A stretch of 29,067 nucleotides of DNA from a virus. This document shows positions 15,622 through 23,323 of the stretch, in pieces (position 1 is the first letter of the stretch; the number at the start of each line of letters is the position of its first letter). The notes beneath the pieces were generated by a model, which had not been told where the DNA came from, did not search any database, and saw only the letters and a program-made list of their open reading frames with translations. The position numbers and the translations under genes were made by a program. The stretch is from positions 1-29,067 of the IMG/VR virus record IMGVR_UViG_3300009436_000074. One strand, given 5' to 3'.

Positions 15622-17052
15622 ATGGCAATTAAATTTTTAGCTGACTTAAACCTCTCCGGATCAGAGCTGGTTTCAGCAGCGTTAGAAACAAGAGCAAGTG
15701 CTCAAGAAAGCGGAAACGCAACGGGACAAATTTACTTTAATACCACAGACGGTGCGGTAGAGATATTCAACGGTAGTTCATACATTGTAGTTGGTAAGGA
15801 GTATGGTGCTGGTGATGGTATTACATTAACAGGTACTACATTCTCCGCTGATGCAAACGATGGTATAAGCGTAGATTCAAATGGTATAAGTGTTGACAGT
15901 ACAGTAATCCGTACTAGTGGAGCACAGACCAAAGGTGGTAACATGACGTTCTCCAATGACGTTACTGTAACTGGTAACTTGACTGTAAACGGTACACAGA
16001 CTATCTTGAACACTGCGGAACTAGCAGTAGAGGACACTAACATTACATTGAACTCTGGAGCTAGTGAGGGTGCTGATAGTGGTATCTCTGTACATAGAGG
16101 GCAAGGTGAAGATGTACCCGTATTACAATGGGATGAATCTGAATCTAGATGGACATTTACTAACGATGGTTCTACGTTCAACAACATCCCACTTTCCTCA
16201 GAGTACAACAACTACACTTTACCAGCTGCTACTTCATCTGCTTTAGGTGGTGTTAAAGATGGTGCTAGAATTACTATCGCTGCCGATGGTACAATCTCAG
16301 CTGATACTCAAACAGCAAACGACTTTACCGATACTTTGCTTACAAAGCTTGGTGGCATTGCTACAGGTGCAGATAATTACGGATCGTGGACTGTATCTGA
16401 TGGCACAAACTCTGAGACAATAGGTAGCGGAGACTCAGTAGCATTCCGTAGTGGTACAAACACTACTGTATCATACGATGAATCCACAAATCAGTTTACA
16501 TTCTCGTCTGCCAATACTCAGTTGTCTACTGCTGATGTTCGTGGTAAAATTTCTGGAACTGGTTTAATTGGCTACGATTCTTCAACTGGTGTTATAAGCA
16601 CAACTGCAAATAACTACTCGTTACCAGAGGCTACAACAAGTGCTTTAGGTGGAATTAAAGTAGGGTCAAACCTTACAGTTACCGCTGATGGTACACTTTC
16701 GGGTACTGCAAACACTCAGTTAAGTGCAGAAACCGTAAGAGATTTGGTTGCAGATGTAATGGTTGGCAATGCAACACACGTTGGTATTACTGCTAATGAT
16801 GCCGATTCAAGTAACGCTGTTACCTTAACAAACTCATATAACGTATATACTGTAAACACTGGTTCTCACACAGGAGACTATAGTGTAACTACAGCAACAG
16901 CTGGGGTGAACCATCCCGCTCATGTTGATGTTTATGACAGTAGTGGTAACCATTGCATGGTTGAAATAAACTATGCAAGTTCTACTTGGACAATTGTAGG
17001 TTTACCAACAGATTCTTATGACGTTGTTATAAGCGGTAAAAGAAGAGTATAA
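15622..17052 (+). CDS. Tail fibre protein (476 aa)
   Basis: This protein has strongly repetitive, Gly/Ser/Thr/Asn-rich composition typical of trimeric beta-structured fibres. The N-terminus (AIKFLADLNLSGSELVSAAL) fits a virion-attachment head. Around residues 115-150 is the recognisable fibre module GNLTVNGTQTILNTAELAVE followed by DTNITLNSGA, found in many marine phage fibres. Two copies of an SALGG(V/I)K...ADGT(I/L)S module follow. The C-terminal 90 residues form a different, less repetitive domain ending VVISGKRRV, probably the tip. There is no lytic or depolymerase motif. The gap before its start (TTTATATATAAAAAAC) lacks the TTGTAAATTA motif, suggesting cotranscription with the 143-aa gene. 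Confidence 0.82.
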   Translation: MAIKFLADLNLSGSELVSAALETRASAQESGNATGQIYFNTTDGAVEIFNGSSYIVVGKEYGAGDGITLTGTTFSADANDGISVDSNGISVDSTVIRTSGAQTKGGNMTFSNDVTVTGNLTVNGTQTILNTAELAVEDTNITLNSGASEGADSGISVHRGQGEDVPVLQWDESESRWTFTNDGSTFNNIPLSSEYNNYTLPAATSSALGGVKDGARITIAADGTISADTQTANDFTDTLLTKLGGIATGADNYGSWTVSDGTNSETIGSGDSVAFRSGTNTTVSYDESTNQFTFSSANTQLSTADVRGKISGTGLIGYDSSTGVISTTANNYSLPEATTSALGGIKVGSNLTVTADGTLSGTANTQLSAETVRDLVADVMVGNATHVGITANDADSSNAVTLTNSYNVYTVNTGSHTGDYSVTTATAGVNHPAHVDVYDSSGNHCMVEINYASSTWTIVGLPTDSYDVVISGKRRV

Positions 17053-17057
17053 TTCAT

Positions 17058-17070
17058 TATATTTGTTGTA
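17058..17070 (+). promoter_or_regulatory. TATATTTG-type promoter box before the large fibre gene
   Basis: TATATTTG (17058-17065) exactly matches the Bacteroidetes -7 consensus TAnnTTTG and is part of a 13-base sequence, TATATTTGTTGTA, repeated at 20922. It overlaps a variant of the recurrent motif (TTGTAAAATAAATTA, 17066-17080). No good -33 TTG is visible at the usual distance. Confidence 0.55.
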
Positions 17071-17082
17071 AAATAAATTAGT

Positions 17083-19821
17083 ATGGCTATTAAGGTAGTA
17101 GGAGATATAGATGTTTCAGGGAGTCACAATTTAGGGGCTTCAGATATTCCTAACTTAGCAGCAAGTAAGATTACGAGTGGTACATTGGGTACTGCTCGTA
17201 TTCCTTCTTTAGCGGCTTCAAAAATTACAAGCGGGACGTTTGATGCGGCTCGTATACCTGACTTGTCAGCTACTTATCAAGCAGCGGGGAACTATTTTAC
17301 CGATGGCGATTCTGTCATCAATATGAACAACAACGATGGATTTAGCTATAATGACACTACAAATGTAATGTCTGTAAAGCTAGACGGAACTCTTCGTGAA
17401 CTTTATCATACGGGCAACCTAACGCCTTTAACAATAGGAACAACATCAAGCACGGCAATGGCGGGTGATACTACCATACCGAGTGGTAACGCAGTAATAG
17501 ATTGGACTGCTGACCAAGGAGATACAAACATTCATTCTGGAAACTATATTAACACTACATACACTGTAGGTGATAATGGTTTAACGGCAAAGAATTTTAC
17601 ATCTACGCTAAAAACCAAGCTTGATGGAATTTCTACTGGAGCTGATGTAACTCCATCTTGGGTTCCTAGTTCCGATCCAAGCTATATATCTAGCGTACCC
17701 GCAACATTCTCGGCAACGCAAATAACACTAGGTAGTGGGGTTATACTAAAAGAATCTGCTGACCGTGCCGATTTACTATACATAAACAGCTCTACAAGCG
17801 GTTGGGGTGGACTTCAAATAGGAAACACATCTAATGAGTTTATTTTCTCATTAATGGGTAACGGCAGTGTAGGTGGTATATATGATGACCAAAACGCAGA
17901 CTGGTTAATTCAATGGACTGAAAATGAGGGTGTTAGTTTATACTTTGAAGACAGCAGCAGAAAATTCCAGACAACAAGCACGGGTGTTACCATTACTGGT
18001 GAAATTGTAACAACTGGCGGCAACTCTACTAATTGGAACACTGCTTATGGTTGGGGTGACCATGGCGAAGCGGGGTATGGAACGTCAAATTTTGACGGAG
18101 CATATAGTTCTTTATCTGGTAGACCAACATTAGGAACAGCAGCAGCCGCAGCAACAGGAGACTTTGCTACAGCAGCTCAAGGAACTACAGCTGATAGTGC
18201 ATTACAGTCGGGTGATGCCGACTTAACTCCAAGCTGGGTTCCATCAACTGATCCTAATTATTTAACATCTCATCAATCCCTATCATCTCGCACAGCTCTT
18301 AATGATATTCGCTCTTTAGGCTCACAAGCGTTTACAAATGGTTCAAACCCTAATATAACTACAGCTCAAGTAATATCTGAAATAGAATCTGATGGTGGTT
18401 TTGATTCTTTTAGCTCGGTATTTAAAACATCTTGGAGCTACGCTGGTAACTATAATCTTAGTGATGCGGGTAACTTTACTGAAACTGCTGGTTCGTCTTG
18501 GATAACATGGACTGATAACTCTAGCGACAGCAGTAGAGGTAACATAACTGCACTTGCTATTGCACCAAACACAGGTGGTTCAGCTGGAGGAGTATTTATA
18601 TATAATGACCAAGGAAATGATTATTCTCCTGGATGGAGAGAGGTTTGGACTTCATCTAATTTCGCTGACAACTCAGGTAATTGGAACACAGCCTACGGAT
18701 GGGGTGATCACGGTGCTGCTGGTTATGGTGATGCTACTCAAGATTATGTTGGTGAGCAGATTGGTAGTTTATCAATACCTACGAATAACAATCAGCTAAC
18801 CAATGGTGCTGGTTACATAACGTCACAACGTGCTATTAGTGGTACTCCTACTGATGGAGCAACCACAACTGCTATATCTTCTGATTGGGCTTTTGATAAT
18901 GTCAAGACTGCTGTGCCCGCTAACGCTGTGTTTACAGATACGGTTAATACTTTTGACGGGGCTTATAGTTCTTTATCTGGTACTCCAACATTGTTTGACG
19001 GAGCTTATAGTTCTCTTAGCGGAAGACCTACAATACCAAGTGGTAACGCTATTATAGATTGGACTGCCAACCAAGGAACTACTAATATCCACTCTGGTAA
19101 TTATAGCAACACTCAGTTATCGAATGCTGATGTCATAAGTGCTGTAGTAGCGAGTAACAGCATTGATGATGCAGATAAAGTCACTATAAGAAGTAATATT
19201 GGTGCTGGAACATCAAGTACAGATACAGTATATACGCACCCTACCTCAGCTGGGAACAAGCACATACCTACGGGGGGAGCGGCTGGGCAGTTTCTAAAAT
19301 ACTCTTCTAGCGGTACGGCTACATGGGCAACGCCATCATATACTACAAATACAGACACTCAATTAAGTCAAGAGGAAGTTGTGAACATGCTAACAGCTGG
19401 AACTAATGTAACAATTAGTGATGAGGGGGTTATAGCATCAACTGATACAGATACAGTATATACTCACCCTACTTCAGCTGGTAACAAACACATACCAAGT
19501 GGCGGTTCTGCTGGGCAGTTCCTAAAGTATTCAGCAAGTGGTACTGCTACATGGGCAACACCTTCTTACACAACCAACACGAACACAACTTATTCAGCGG
19601 GTACTGGTCTTGATTTAACAGGCACTACATTTAGTGTTGAGGCTGATTTAAGAGATGGCATTACTCACGTTGGTAAAGATTCTAACAACTACATACAGTT
19701 TGATCCCACGAATGGACGTATAGATTTTTATACAGGTGGTGTATTTGTAGCTCGTTTAGAGTCGGATGGTGATTTGCACGTTAAAGGCGATGTTATTGCA
19801 TACTCAGATATATTCTCATAA
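17083..19821 (+). CDS. Large repetitive tail fibre protein (912 aa)
   Basis: This is the largest adsorption protein in the window. The N-terminus (AIKVVGDIDVSGSHNLGASD) parallels that of the 476-aa fibre, suggesting both dock to the same site. The body is built of repeated modules: two SKITSGT(L/F) units (about 27-60), two T(I)PSGNA(V/I)IDWTA...TNIHSGNY units, two PSWVPS(S/T)DP units, two WNTAYGWGDHG(E/A)AGYG units, three FDGAYSSLSG units and two long THPTSAGNKHIP...TATWATPSY units. The final 60 residues (LRDGITHVGKDSNNYIQF onwards) are non-repetitive and end in VKGDVIAYSDIFS, perhaps the tip or a trimerisation element. It is likely host-range determining. It shares TKL(G/D)GI(A/S)TGAD with the 476-aa fibre. 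Confidence 0.85.
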   Translation: MAIKVVGDIDVSGSHNLGASDIPNLAASKITSGTLGTARIPSLAASKITSGTFDAARIPDLSATYQAAGNYFTDGDSVINMNNNDGFSYNDTTNVMSVKLDGTLRELYHTGNLTPLTIGTTSSTAMAGDTTIPSGNAVIDWTADQGDTNIHSGNYINTTYTVGDNGLTAKNFTSTLKTKLDGISTGADVTPSWVPSSDPSYISSVPATFSATQITLGSGVILKESADRADLLYINSSTSGWGGLQIGNTSNEFIFSLMGNGSVGGIYDDQNADWLIQWTENEGVSLYFEDSSRKFQTTSTGVTITGEIVTTGGNSTNWNTAYGWGDHGEAGYGTSNFDGAYSSLSGRPTLGTAAAAATGDFATAAQGTTADSALQSGDADLTPSWVPSTDPNYLTSHQSLSSRTALNDIRSLGSQAFTNGSNPNITTAQVISEIESDGGFDSFSSVFKTSWSYAGNYNLSDAGNFTETAGSSWITWTDNSSDSSRGNITALAIAPNTGGSAGGVFIYNDQGNDYSPGWREVWTSSNFADNSGNWNTAYGWGDHGAAGYGDATQDYVGEQIGSLSIPTNNNQLTNGAGYITSQRAISGTPTDGATTTAISSDWAFDNVKTAVPANAVFTDTVNTFDGAYSSLSGTPTLFDGAYSSLSGRPTIPSGNAIIDWTANQGTTNIHSGNYSNTQLSNADVISAVVASNSIDDADKVTIRSNIGAGTSSTDTVYTHPTSAGNKHIPTGGAAGQFLKYSSSGTATWATPSYTTNTDTQLSQEEVVNMLTAGTNVTISDEGVIASTDTDTVYTHPTSAGNKHIPSGGSAGQFLKYSASGTATWATPSYTTNTNTTYSAGTGLDLTGTTFSVEADLRDGITHVGKDSNNYIQFDPTNGRIDFYTGGVFVARLESDGDLHVKGDVIAYSDIFS
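18034..18081 (+). repeat. WNTAYGWGDHG module, copy 1
   Basis: Coding repeat within the large fibre gene; the second copy lies at about 18680-18727. Protein identity is near complete (one E/A change) while many third codon positions differ, indicating an old duplication held by selection. Confidence 0.7.
18680..18727 (+). repeat. WNTAYGWGDHG module, copy 2
   Basis: Second copy of the 48-base coding repeat found at about 18034-18081 in the large fibre gene. Confidence 0.7.
18952..19031 (+). repeat. Tandem FDGAYSSLSG repeat
   Basis: Two back-to-back 40-base units (each about 13 residues, FDGAYSSLSG followed by TPTL or RPTI); a third, separate copy lies at about 18091-18130. They are part of the fibre shaft. 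Confidence 0.65.
19219..19354 (+). repeat. 136-base fibre module, copy 1
   Basis: Encodes DTVYTHPTSAGNKHIP and then a GQFLKYS...GTATWATPSYTTNT segment. The second copy begins 228 bases further on at 19447. Differences between the copies are mostly synonymous. Confidence 0.75.
19447..19582 (+). repeat. 136-base fibre module, copy 2
   Basis: Direct repeat of 19219-19354 within the large fibre gene, with a shared first 17 bases and further scattered identity. Confidence 0.75.
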
Positions 19822-20783
19822 TGGCATTACAAAGCAGTGGACAAATAAAAATATCGGAGATAGCTACCGAGATTATTGGCAATAGCGAACCAAACCTTAG
19901 TCTTAGAGGATTGTCGGGTGGCACTTACGGAGCGATAAACACTAATAATGCAGCGGCAGATAGACCAGATGGTAACACTCCTCACGCTATGAGCGAGTTT
20001 TACAGCTATGACCATAGTGCATCGGCAGCATACTCAAACACAAAGTATTATCAAAACGATGGTACAAGCGATTACATAAACTGTACTACAGGAACATCTC
20101 CGTTTAGCATAAATACTACACAAGACTTGAGCTTTAGTATGTGGGTACGCAACACGGGTAGTTTGCAGAACCAATTACTTTTTAACTTTGGTAACACAAA
20201 TTCAAACGGTAATAACCGTATATTTCTTACCTATAGCCAAAGTCTAAATAGACTTATTTGTAGAATCAGAACCAATAGCGTAAACTTTGATAGGCAGTTC
20301 CCCTTGCATGATAACAACTCCGCAACGGGAATTAATAGCAGTGCAAGATGGAAAAGCACGGCACGAGGCAATGTCAATAGCGATGGATTCTGTATGATTA
20401 CAATGACTTACGATGCCTCACAAACAAATGCCTCTAACGCATTTAAACTGTACTGGAATGCTACAGAGTGCACTTCGCAGTCAAATGCTAATAACGGAAC
20501 AAGAACAGGGATTAATGCCACTAAGGGTCGTATAGGGGAAAACCTACACGCTACAAACAGTGCGGGTAATGCCACCCTAGATTACGATGAAATTAAGATA
20601 TACAATAAGGTGCTGTCTTCAAGTGAGGTAACAACCTTATATAACAGTGGTGTTATAGCAGATAGTAGTCAAACAGTTTCTAGTGGTCTTATAACAGAAT
20701 GGACTTTTGAGGGGAACAACGCTAACGATAGCAATAGTAAATATACCAACTCAATTGTAAATGGTAACATAGCAACGTACTAA
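19821..20783 (+). CDS. LamG/concanavalin-like lectin tail protein
   Basis: This 320-aa protein starts with a one-base overlap with the large fibre stop. The first 60 residues (SSGQIKISEIATEIIGNS, then AMSEFYSYD) form a short conserved-looking phage tail module. Residues about 75-320 form a jelly-roll, laminin-G-like domain: LSFSMWVRNTGS (sugar-binding fold strand), GFCMITMTYDAS, and the closing GRIGENLH...LDYDEIKIYNKVLSSSEVTTLYNSG. This arrangement is typical of LamG_3 domains in glycan-binding proteins. It probably binds a surface polysaccharide of the host together with the fibres. No catalytic motif is visible. Confidence 0.82.
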   Translation: MALQSSGQIKISEIATEIIGNSEPNLSLRGLSGGTYGAINTNNAAADRPDGNTPHAMSEFYSYDHSASAAYSNTKYYQNDGTSDYINCTTGTSPFSINTTQDLSFSMWVRNTGSLQNQLLFNFGNTNSNGNNRIFLTYSQSLNRLICRIRTNSVNFDRQFPLHDNNSATGINSSARWKSTARGNVNSDGFCMITMTYDASQTNASNAFKLYWNATECTSQSNANNGTRTGINATKGRIGENLHATNSAGNATLDYDEIKIYNKVLSSSEVTTLYNSGVIADSSQTVSSGLITEWTFEGNNANDSNSKYTNSIVNGNIATY

Positions 20784-20920
20784 TGGCATACGATATACAA
20801 CCTTACGATGAAGAAGAAACAGTTTGGGAAGCTGTTAATGATGGAACTCCAGAGTTCTACGGAACACATGAGGAATGTGTTATATATATAGAAGATGTTA
20901 GTCGGGGGAGATATAATTAA
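20783..20920 (+). CDS. Very small acidic protein (45 aa)
   Basis: ATG 20783 overlaps the previous TAA by one base and the frame stops at TAA 20918-20920. The product is strongly acidic (YDEEETVWEAVNDGTPEFYG, then HEECVIYIEDVSRGRYN). The tight one-base overlap, the lack of any other gene here and the position at the end of the fibre unit support it. A W-E pair (VWEAVND) recalls the W-E-T motifs of the small proteins upstream. Function is unknown; it may be a fibre-associated chaperone or a tail accessory protein. Confidence 0.6.
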   Translation: MAYDIQPYDEEETVWEAVNDGTPEFYGTHEECVIYIEDVSRGRYN

Positions 20921-20921
20921 C

Positions 20922-20939
20922 TATATTTGTTGTAGTTAA
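20922..20939 (+). promoter_or_regulatory. TATATTTG promoter box plus TTGTAGTTAA motif variant
   Basis: TATATTTGTTGTA (20922-20934) is identical to 17058-17070 and includes a perfect Bacteroidetes -7 box, TATATTTG. It overlaps TTGTAGTTAA (20930-20939), a variant of the recurrent motif, 26 bases before ATG 20956. It likely drives the portal-connector-lysis block. Confidence 0.6.
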
Positions 20940-20955
20940 CTAAAATATATTTTGT

Positions 20956-21189
20956 ATGGCTAAGGCTAAAAAACTAACAAAAAAAGAACACGAAACAATG
21001 GAGGCTATTGTCTCTCTTATTCGTAACACGGAAAACGCAATTGTTGAAGCTGCTATTGTAAGTAGTAGAGCAACTTCTGAGCTTCTTAACGCAAAAGAAT
21101 CTTGGGAAAAACTTAGTAAGAGTCTAGAGGAAAAGTACGGTTCTGTTGAAATAGACATGAAAACCGGAACTTTTAGAGACGCTAGCTAA
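20956..21189 (+). CDS. Small helical protein, unknown function (77 aa)
   Basis: This protein is basic at the start (AKAKKLTKKEHETMEAI) and then helical with Ala/Ser/Leu heptads (VEAAIVSSRATSELLNAKES), ending in IDMKTGTFRDAS. It looks like a short coiled-coil protein. It is the first gene of the unit driven by the promoter-like region at 20922 and is followed by a TGTAAATTA motif. Proteins of this size near portal genes may be internal scaffold or head decoration factors, but nothing specific is visible. Confidence 0.6.
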   Translation: MAKAKKLTKKEHETMEAIVSLIRNTENAIVEAAIVSSRATSELLNAKESWEKLSKSLEEKYGSVEIDMKTGTFRDAS

Positions 21190-21192
21190 TTA

Positions 21193-21202
21193 ATGTAAAT
21201 TA
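21193..21202 (+). promoter_or_regulatory. ATGTAAATTA motif, copy 6
   Basis: This copy differs from TTGTAAATTA only at the first base and begins 23 bases before ATG 21216, the same spacing as copy 1 at 2147. The leader also contains AAAGGGCAAG, which could act as a weak ribosome-binding site. Confidence 0.5.
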
Positions 21203-21215
21203 AGTAAAGGGCAAG

Positions 21216-21551
21216 ATGAAAAGAATTAAGTCTGAGGTTATTAATACTATCTCTTTTGTAAAGTCGTTAGATTGGGTTATCAATTCTTTCGATGTTACAT
21301 TGGAAAAAGTTGTTGGTAACGGCAGTCAAACATTTGTAGACTTACAAGACTTAAACAGCTTGGAAACTTGCACCGACTTTATTCGTCTTAATATAGATTT
21401 AATAAATACCTCGTTAGAAGGTGGTGAGTATTTCCTCACCCTTTCTAATGGGGATTCTAGATATAGGTATTCTTGCAATATAGAAGACTATACAACAACA
21501 CAAGACGGATCAGGTATTTATGAAGACTCTGTTAAGTTTTCAACGTACTAA
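21216..21551 (+). CDS. Hypothetical protein upstream of portal (111 aa)
   Basis: The protein has a helical N-terminus (MKRIKSEVINTISFVKSLDW), a short alpha/beta middle and a beta-rich second half (IRLNIDLINTSLEGGEYFLT, then YRYSCNIEDYTTTQ). The LxIDL...EGGEYxLTLSNG pattern recurs in small proteins near head or tail genes of Bacteroidetes phages, but I know no function for it. It has its own upstream motif at 21193 and a 16-base gap before the portal gene, so it may be expressed in its own right. Confidence 0.6.
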   Translation: MKRIKSEVINTISFVKSLDWVINSFDVTLEKVVGNGSQTFVDLQDLNSLETCTDFIRLNIDLINTSLEGGEYFLTLSNGDSRYRYSCNIEDYTTTQDGSGIYEDSVKFSTY

Positions 21552-21552
21552 T

Positions 21553-21562
21553 TTGTAGATTA
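21553..21562 (+). promoter_or_regulatory. TTGTAGATTA motif, copy 7 (before portal)
   Basis: One mismatch from TTGTAAATTA. It begins 15 bases before the portal ATG at 21568, the same spacing as before the genes at 10861 and 15173. Confidence 0.5.
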
Positions 21563-21567
21563 TAGTA

Positions 21568-22800
21568 ATGGGATTATTTAATAACATAGTAGATTTTTTT
21601 GCATCTAAGACAGATGTTCAAGCAACTGAACAGACTATAGCTACAAACGAGCTAGAGAACTCTATTAGAGACTTAAACAATAGATATCATCTAGGGCACA
21701 CTACGTTTGGTGACTACATTAAATTTGGTGTCAATGATGACTTCCCGGTTATCTTAGAGAAGATGTTACGTCAATCGCCTGTACACTCTGGTATACTTAC
21801 TAAGAAGTCTAAGATGATTGCGGGTAACGATATTAAGTTTGATGATTCATTCTTAAAGACAAACAAGTCTAAGCAAGAGCTTAAAGTTTTCTTAGGTAAC
21901 TGTGCTGGTAACAACAAAGGAATGTATGATGTTATACTACACGCAGCATTTCAATACGAATCAAAAGGAGCATCTGCCTTTTACATCAGATGGAACAAGG
22001 GTAGAAGCAAGATATTAGAGCTTAAATCCTTAGACGTTAAAGGAGTTAGAGCTGCTGAACCAAACGAAAAAGGAGAGGTTACTCACTACATCATAAGAAG
22101 AACATTCGGATACGGAGCTAATTCAGTACAGCATAACGATCCTAAAAAAATTAAGGCTTTCAATAAGTTCGACAGGACTGGAACTGAAGCTGTTCTATAC
22201 ATATCTAACCCTTATAGCGGTAATCCATACTATGGTGTTCCTAACTATATTTCTGCATTTCACTACATCGAGTCTGACTTTGCCTTTGGTAAACACATTA
22301 AAAACTCTGCTGAAAATGGATTCTCGCCAAAAGTTCTTGCTACATTCATTGGTAGGAATATGTCAAATGAGCAGAAAGCCACTGAGTATAAAAACTTTAA
22401 AGAGTCTTTCATTGGCCCTGAAGCGGATAACTTTGTAGTATCTTGGGTTAAGAAACAAGAAGACGCACCTAAGTTCACACCTTTAGATATAGCTAATTTA
22501 GATAAAACGGTAGATGTGTTATCGAGACTTAACGATGCTAAGATACTTACTGCCCATAATATTACTAGTCCTACTTTATTTGGTGTTATGGTTTCGGGTA
22601 AGTTGGGTGGCACGGGGAACGAACTCGTCACAGCTTATCAAATCTTCAGAGCTACTGAAACACTACCTAATAGAGAAATTATTCTAAGTGGTTTAACTAG
22701 AGTTTTATCTACTGTAGGGTACGATAAGATGAACTTAAATGTTGTAGAAGAAGACGTAAACCTTGAAAGTATCAAGGGTGCAAATACTCAAGATATATAA
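21568..22800 (+). CDS. Portal protein
   Basis: This 410-aa protein matches the compact portal proteins of siphoviruses. Supporting features are an N-terminal segment for clip assembly (GLFNNIVDFFAS), VNDDFPVILEKMLRQSPVHS (about 50-70), a central strand region with FYIRWNKGRSKILELKSLDV, the NPYSGNPYYGVPNYISAFHY motif (about 212-231), and the C-terminal crown helices (GKLGGTGNELVTAYQIFR). It forms the dodecameric ring through which DNA is packed by TerL and to which the neck attaches. Its location is unusual: it is about 20 kb from terL and downstream of the fibres. The connector gene follows after one base. Confidence 0.85.
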   Translation: MGLFNNIVDFFASKTDVQATEQTIATNELENSIRDLNNRYHLGHTTFGDYIKFGVNDDFPVILEKMLRQSPVHSGILTKKSKMIAGNDIKFDDSFLKTNKSKQELKVFLGNCAGNNKGMYDVILHAAFQYESKGASAFYIRWNKGRSKILELKSLDVKGVRAAEPNEKGEVTHYIIRRTFGYGANSVQHNDPKKIKAFNKFDRTGTEAVLYISNPYSGNPYYGVPNYISAFHYIESDFAFGKHIKNSAENGFSPKVLATFIGRNMSNEQKATEYKNFKESFIGPEADNFVVSWVKKQEDAPKFTPLDIANLDKTVDVLSRLNDAKILTAHNITSPTLFGVMVSGKLGGTGNELVTAYQIFRATETLPNREIILSGLTRVLSTVGYDKMNLNVVEEDVNLESIKGANTQDI

Positions 22801-22801
22801 G

Positions 22802-23323
22802 ATGGTTGAGGTAATATTTATAGATGATAATTTTCTTTACAAAAACTTTCCTCTTCCTAAGAGATTGGATCGTGCTGCGCTATTGTCTATCATACAGTTA
22901 GAGCAGTACACATCTATACAAGATTTATTAGGTACTTGTTTGTACGAGCATATGGAATCTGGTGTAAGCAATCAAACGCTAACAGCAGACGAAATAAGCC
23001 TGTTTAAGCTTATCAAATACTCTCTGGCTATGTACTCGGCCAAAGCAACGATTACTATGCTTAGAACGCAAGCAGCGAACACTAAGCACGAAGAATCATC
23101 ACAGGATCAATACGTCATAGATACACTGTCTTCTCAGATAGAAGGTAAAGTTGCATACATAAACAAGAGAATTGCACAATTTGTAAAATCTACAGCAAGT
23201 TTAAAAGCTATAATTGATGACTCTGATTGTGATGGAGACTTGTTTAATGAAGATGAAGTTTATAGCAGTTCTGTGTACTACCCTTATTCAGCAAACATTG
23301 AAGATGAGTGTGAAGAATCATGA
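22802..23323 (+). CDS. Head-tail connector-like protein
   Basis: This is a 173-aa protein with the start placed at ATG 22802, two bases after the portal stop; the longer frame from 22763 lies inside the portal gene. It is mainly helical: LDRAALLSIIQLEQYTSIQD (about 20-40), LLGTCLYEHM, LIKYSLAMYSAKATITMLRT and a C-terminal acidic tail with YYPYSANIEDECEES. It resembles DUF6712-like adaptor proteins that sit below the portal in Bacteroidetes phages. Position directly after the portal supports an adaptor role. The acidic end overlaps the lysin start by ATGA. Confidence 0.6.
   Translation: MVEVIFIDDNFLYKNFPLPKRLDRAALLSIIQLEQYTSIQDLLGTCLYEHMESGVSNQTLTADEISLFKLIKYSLAMYSAKATITMLRTQAANTKHEESSQDQYVIDTLSSQIEGKVAYINKRIAQFVKSTASLKAIIDDSDCDGDLFNEDEVYSSSVYYPYSANIEDECEES

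Noticed and set aside
15732-16211. 159-codon open frame on the minus strand opposite the 476-aa fibre gene
   Set aside because: It lies wholly within a well-supported fibre gene, has a composition mirroring its Thr/Ser/Gly codons, no leader motif and no neighbours on that strand.
18554-19057. Leu/Ile/Val-rich open frames on the plus strand in the fibre gene
   Set aside because: The hydrophobic look comes from reading Thr/Ser/Gly codons out of frame; the main frame is continuous and repetitive in protein sequence.
17083-19821. CRISPR-like repeat array
   Set aside because: The repeats are coding, of different lengths and irregular spacing, and change mainly at third codon positions.
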